Shown here: one piece after another, positions 14,501 to 16,132 of the stretch
Position numbering within the stretch: position 1 is the stretch's first letter
Layout: each line of letters starts with the position of its first letter
Assembly: GCA_900550775.1 (NCBI GenBank)
Contig: URTH01000023.1
Coordinates: 1-16,132, forward strand
DNA length: 16,132 bases
Source of the DNA: an uncultured Eubacteriales bacterium
Lineage (GTDB): Bacteria > Bacillota > Clostridia > Monoglobales > Monoglobaceae
Reading direction: 5' to 3'
Made by a program: the position numbers and the translations under genes
The notes under the pieces: generated by a model
What the model was told of the DNA's origin: nothing
Databases searched by the model: none
The model's input: only the letters and a program-made list of their open reading frames with translations

Positions 14501-16132
14501 GCCAAGGCAAATCTTACGGTATATGACAAAGATACAAAGCTTTCTGTCATTACTGCACAGTATAAGAATAATACCAATGAGCTGATCGCATGTAAGCTGA
14601 GCGACACCTTGGTTTTGGACGGCGATGTTGACAGCTATAACGGAACCGCAGCAACCATAACGGCCTCGATTACCATTACCGAGACGGAGGGAACCTACGT
14701 AAAGGCGTTCCTCTGGAATATGGAAAACGGCGATATTATACCGATTTCTTTAGCACCGATTCGGTTAGAGGCTGCAGCTAAGGGCGAGATTTCCAATCTC
14801 GCCCTTTTATATCCCGGATATGCCAACAAGGCTGTGACCTTTAGCTTTGATGACGGCCGGCCGGAGGATCAAAAGATTATTGAAGATTTGTATGAGCCCT
14901 ATGGGATCCATGGGACATTTAACTTAAACTCCAATCTTCAGCTTTTATCAAATGCCGCAAAGTATGATTTTGTGAAAGAGTTATACAAAAATCAGGAGGT
15001 TGCAAGCCACGTAAAAAACCATCCACACATTGGACTTTCCAATCAGCCGGCCAATATTTCGGTCAGCACGGCGGACGAATATATCCAGCTGATTGACGAT
15101 GGCATCAGCGAGCTGAACGCCATTACCGGCCAGGCGATCTATGGTATGGCGTGGCCGTATGATAACCCGGCCCTTTTGCAGTCCAACCCGATGGACGAGG
15201 CAAAAAAGGTGGATGCCTATGTGAAAAACAATGACGCTATTTTTTATGCGCGCGGCGGCAAGACGACCGGCAGCTTTGATCTGCCAACCAGCTTTAAGGA
15301 TTGGGATTTTACCGCCTATTGTAAGAATGTTGCAGGACTTACCGATTCGTTCCTGGCACTTCCCGACTCGGGCGATTTAAAGGTCTTTTCTATTTGGGGA
15401 CATGCCTATGATTTGAGCGAAAGCGGCAGCTCCGGCGGAATTTTCAACTGGGTGCCGAACGACACCTACCGGGCGATCGAGCAGCTGATTCAGGGTGCGA
15501 AGGCGCAAAACGTATGGTTTCCCACCAATATTGAATTTGTAAAATACGTAAATGCCCTGCGTGCGCTCAAAACGACCCAAATCTCGGTTACCAATCCATC
15601 GGATACGGACGTGTATCTTTTGGTGAACTATAAACCGGTGAAGGTTGCCGCCGGCGAAACCTTTACGCCGGACGAGGTCACCATGAACCAAAATCCCACC
15701 GTTTATCTTGCCGGGGATTCCACCTGTGAGATTGTGCCGGACGCTGAGCGTCCCCGAACCGGCTGGGGCGAAAAGCTGGGTGATTATTTAAGCGTTTCGG
15801 TCAGCGACCAGGCAAAGGCAGCAAGAAGCACCAAGACCTTTTTAAAAGATATTGAAATCCCGGCAGAGGGCAGCGCGGAGTACGGGATGGATCGCCTGGG
15901 CAAGATTTTGGAGACGGCAAAAAGCGGCGATTATCTTTTGATTCAGTTTGGACATAACGATTCGATGAGCAATCGGCCGCTGCGCTATACCACCATTGAT
16001 GAGTACAAGGCAAATTTAAAAACCTTTGTCGACCGTGCCCGTGCCCAGGGCGTACAGCCGGTACTTTTAACCTCGATCCGCCTTTGCGTATTTGAAAACG
16101 GAGAGGTTAAAGTGCAGGACGGCATCGAGAGC
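11504..16132 (+). CDS. Giant modular double esterase: laminin-G-like regions, Ig-like modules, CE4 deacetylase and CE12 acetylesterase (3' end outside window)
   Basis: The frame is open for 1543 codons and runs off the window. The signal peptide ends VVPAFA (residue 30). Three laminin-G-like regions follow (about 35-310, 313-585, 683-887), with WYNFRLVMRAG, QWYKFNLVLRN and QWVHLGLAVHPS signatures and DNLKF, DDFTA and DNILL ends. Ig-like modules fill about 890-1090. A NodB/CE4 polysaccharide deacetylase domain spans about 1101-1345: FSFDDG (D1116, D1117), HVKNHP (H1169, H1173), WPYD (1217-1220), WGHAYDL (H1300). After a short Ig-like linker comes an SGNH domain like rhamnogalacturonan acetylesterases (CE12) from about 1397: AGDSTC (S1406), GWGEKL, AARSTKTF, GHND (N1485), then DEYKANLKTFVDRARAQG. 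The catalytic Asp/His block lies past the edge. Known: CE4 removes N- or O-acetyl groups with a divalent metal; CE12 removes O-acetyl from rhamnogalacturonan. Inferred: it strips acetyl groups so the neighbouring lyase can cut. The CE4 core lacks its own signal peptide, so it depends on the fusion for export. Confidence 0.88.
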   Translation, partial: MNMKWLKRELAALTAAALTVVSLGVVPAFAATDAPHTRNYDFNTAAIANPASVTESELKAIFGEEWKGVSWQKPLLVDQGTSVDSKNTYRYAIVDKAFGKEPGDKAFRMWIDGGESTNPKTDPMQKLMLTDGMNQTSNNAMVLNKGEYLDLSFDMAFSGGMGEKGLQAQYVGKFAKDGRRYPIVTVTGGGEVKVLNQDVFNVDGARKVTLTQNSWYNFRLVMRAGDDAAENAADKNYYWFYIDNQLVKEGIFKPQNDKGDSIDCFTGFNFYWFYQSAFDGNIPETATTYPERNLYLDNLKFISSKEQPAAVMSSKKLSFDGIGTLNDDSVSQLSENPGYWHLSQKISNVNEEDNLDYTCAAVKGGVYGKASDDYALDLYNRTGNKGNTGRTFRFGDIDEQAGNVNLNNVAQAGVKKSNNEIRCMKAEQGDYYDIEFYAAWQENSMLQLEGYYMGELTMPATNADYWSATGKGILLNVWTNGTVKLFNAIPLGNNLVLNPEQWYKFNLVLRNTADGINSYDFYVDNVFIQGGEFTPTTYNVNRGVPRNFRGFYAYNFINMVSADPNNASYHNTEHHMYMDDFTATNYGKTAPVIAQPTMSGLDASAAAYLGNAASGYIDNGSTYNENWKADGNRIFLKKKGSDTDLTSGTALTEGEYYLRSIDKKGDRVFGILKNQTTELIKLPFEQRADNTALDSNLAGSDIGLGNFAEGLPYSTYTTLKYQAGLGGKTDGDFAANYITAGADKPNYNTFIQVNGNSGGLSVSKDFYLSYDYRMEQAKGRMNLQVISNGTDDRRNLLGIWNGKILDVSGKALESYTPGQWVHLGLAVHPSTNKAELFINGKYAYTTDLFTKAGATTVQRIKIESVIDSTMGGTDSMAVDNILLTQGSRPDAGYQAADLKSSNNNVKVDNAAKTVTVKGDYDASVLSAGDAAIRLYTDSTMQNAAASLVNGGMVVVDDGTTLRYYAVTQKSDAPYTVDQFAFSMNGNEITDGKFTAGTLSAKANLTVYDKDTKLSVITAQYKNNTNELIACKLSDTLVLDGDVDSYNGTAATITASITITETEGTYVKAFLWNMENGDIIPISLAPIRLEAAAKGEISNLALLYPGYANKAVTFSFDDGRPEDQKIIEDLYEPYGIHGTFNLNSNLQLLSNAAKYDFVKELYKNQEVASHVKNHPHIGLSNQPANISVSTADEYIQLIDDGISELNAITGQAIYGMAWPYDNPALLQSNPMDEAKKVDAYVKNNDAIFYARGGKTTGSFDLPTSFKDWDFTAYCKNVAGLTDSFLALPDSGDLKVFSIWGHAYDLSESGSSGGIFNWVPNDTYRAIEQLIQGAKAQNVWFPTNIEFVKYVNALRALKTTQISVTNPSDTDVYLLVNYKPVKVAAGETFTPDEVTMNQNPTVYLAGDSTCEIVPDAERPRTGWGEKLGDYLSVSVSDQAKAARSTKTFLKDIEIPAEGSAEYGMDRLGKILETAKSGDYLLIQFGHNDSMSNRPLRYTTIDEYKANLKTFVDRARAQGVQPVLLTSIRLCVFENGEVKVQDGIES
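14780..14806 (+). terminator. Terminator-shaped hairpin inside the double-esterase gene, at a module border
   Basis: AAGGGCGAGATT (14780-14791) and its exact complement AATCTCGCCCTT (14795-14806) flank a TCC loop. The stem ends in a run of four T (14805-14808). This is a 12-bp perfect, GC-rich stem with a U-tract, the form of an intrinsic terminator, yet it is read in-frame as KGEISNLAL (residues 1093-1101). It falls exactly between the Ig-like module and the CE4 domain. It may be a relic terminator at a fusion joint or may still cause partial termination. Activity is not shown by sequence. Confidence 0.5.

Noticed and set aside
11504..16132. Possibility that the last gene is two genes or a frameshifted pseudogene
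   Set aside because: I read the frame codon by codon from 11504 to 16132 and found no stop or frame break. The CE4 half has no ribosome binding site and signal peptide of its own.
1..16132. Cellulosome components, sortase signals, CRISPR, tRNA or insertion sequences
   Set aside because: I saw no dockerin or cohesin repeat, LPXTG tail, regularly spaced repeats, cloverleaf or transposase on either strand.

Overview
The window holds one tight, plus-strand run of five genes, all encoding large exported proteins. It contains no RNA genes, CRISPR array, insertion sequence, transporter or regulator. The features point to a Gram-positive anaerobe of the Clostridia (Bacillota): C-terminal S-layer homology (SLH) repeats, strong Shine-Dalgarno sites, TTG and GTG starts before lysine-rich signal peptides, and base composition near 50% GC with local dips near 40%. 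A pectin or uronic-polysaccharide degrader of the gut or a similar fibre-rich habitat would fit. The genus cannot be read from the sequence.

Layout: (A) 48-1706, a 552-residue protein with an uncharacterised helical body, a glycine-rich linker and three C-terminal SLH repeats; it is probably bound to the cell wall. (B) 1767-4430, an 887-residue secreted protein with degenerate SLH-like repeats near its N-terminus and a long unrecognised, probably beta-rich body. (C) 4427-8803, a 1458-residue heparinase II/III-like polysaccharide lyase with laminin-G-like N-terminal modules, a copper-amine-oxidase-N-like module and a C-terminal F5/8 type C (CBM32-like) domain. (D) 8814-11483, an 889-residue non-catalytic protein of Ig-like and laminin-G-like modules. 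(E) 11504 to the window end, at least 1543 residues and still open: three laminin-G-like regions, Ig-like modules, a NodB-type polysaccharide deacetylase (CE4) domain and then a GDSL/SGNH esterase of the rhamnogalacturonan acetylesterase type (CE12). Gaps between genes are 60 bp or less. B and C overlap by four bases (ATGA), so co-transcription and translational coupling are likely. No stretch over 300 bases lacks a gene.

Inferred joint role: surface display of a machine that attacks an acetylated, uronic-acid-containing polysaccharide. The SLH proteins provide the wall platform, D and the laminin-G/CBM32 modules bind glycan, the E esterases remove acetyl groups, and C cleaves the chain by beta-elimination. 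Uptake genes would have to lie outside the window.

The most unusual features are the CE4 plus CE12 double esterase in one chain and a perfect 12-bp terminator-shaped hairpin with a T-run inside that gene. The hairpin sits exactly between the Ig-like module and the CE4 domain, where a related module in gene D simply ends the protein. This looks like a fossil terminator at a gene-fusion joint.
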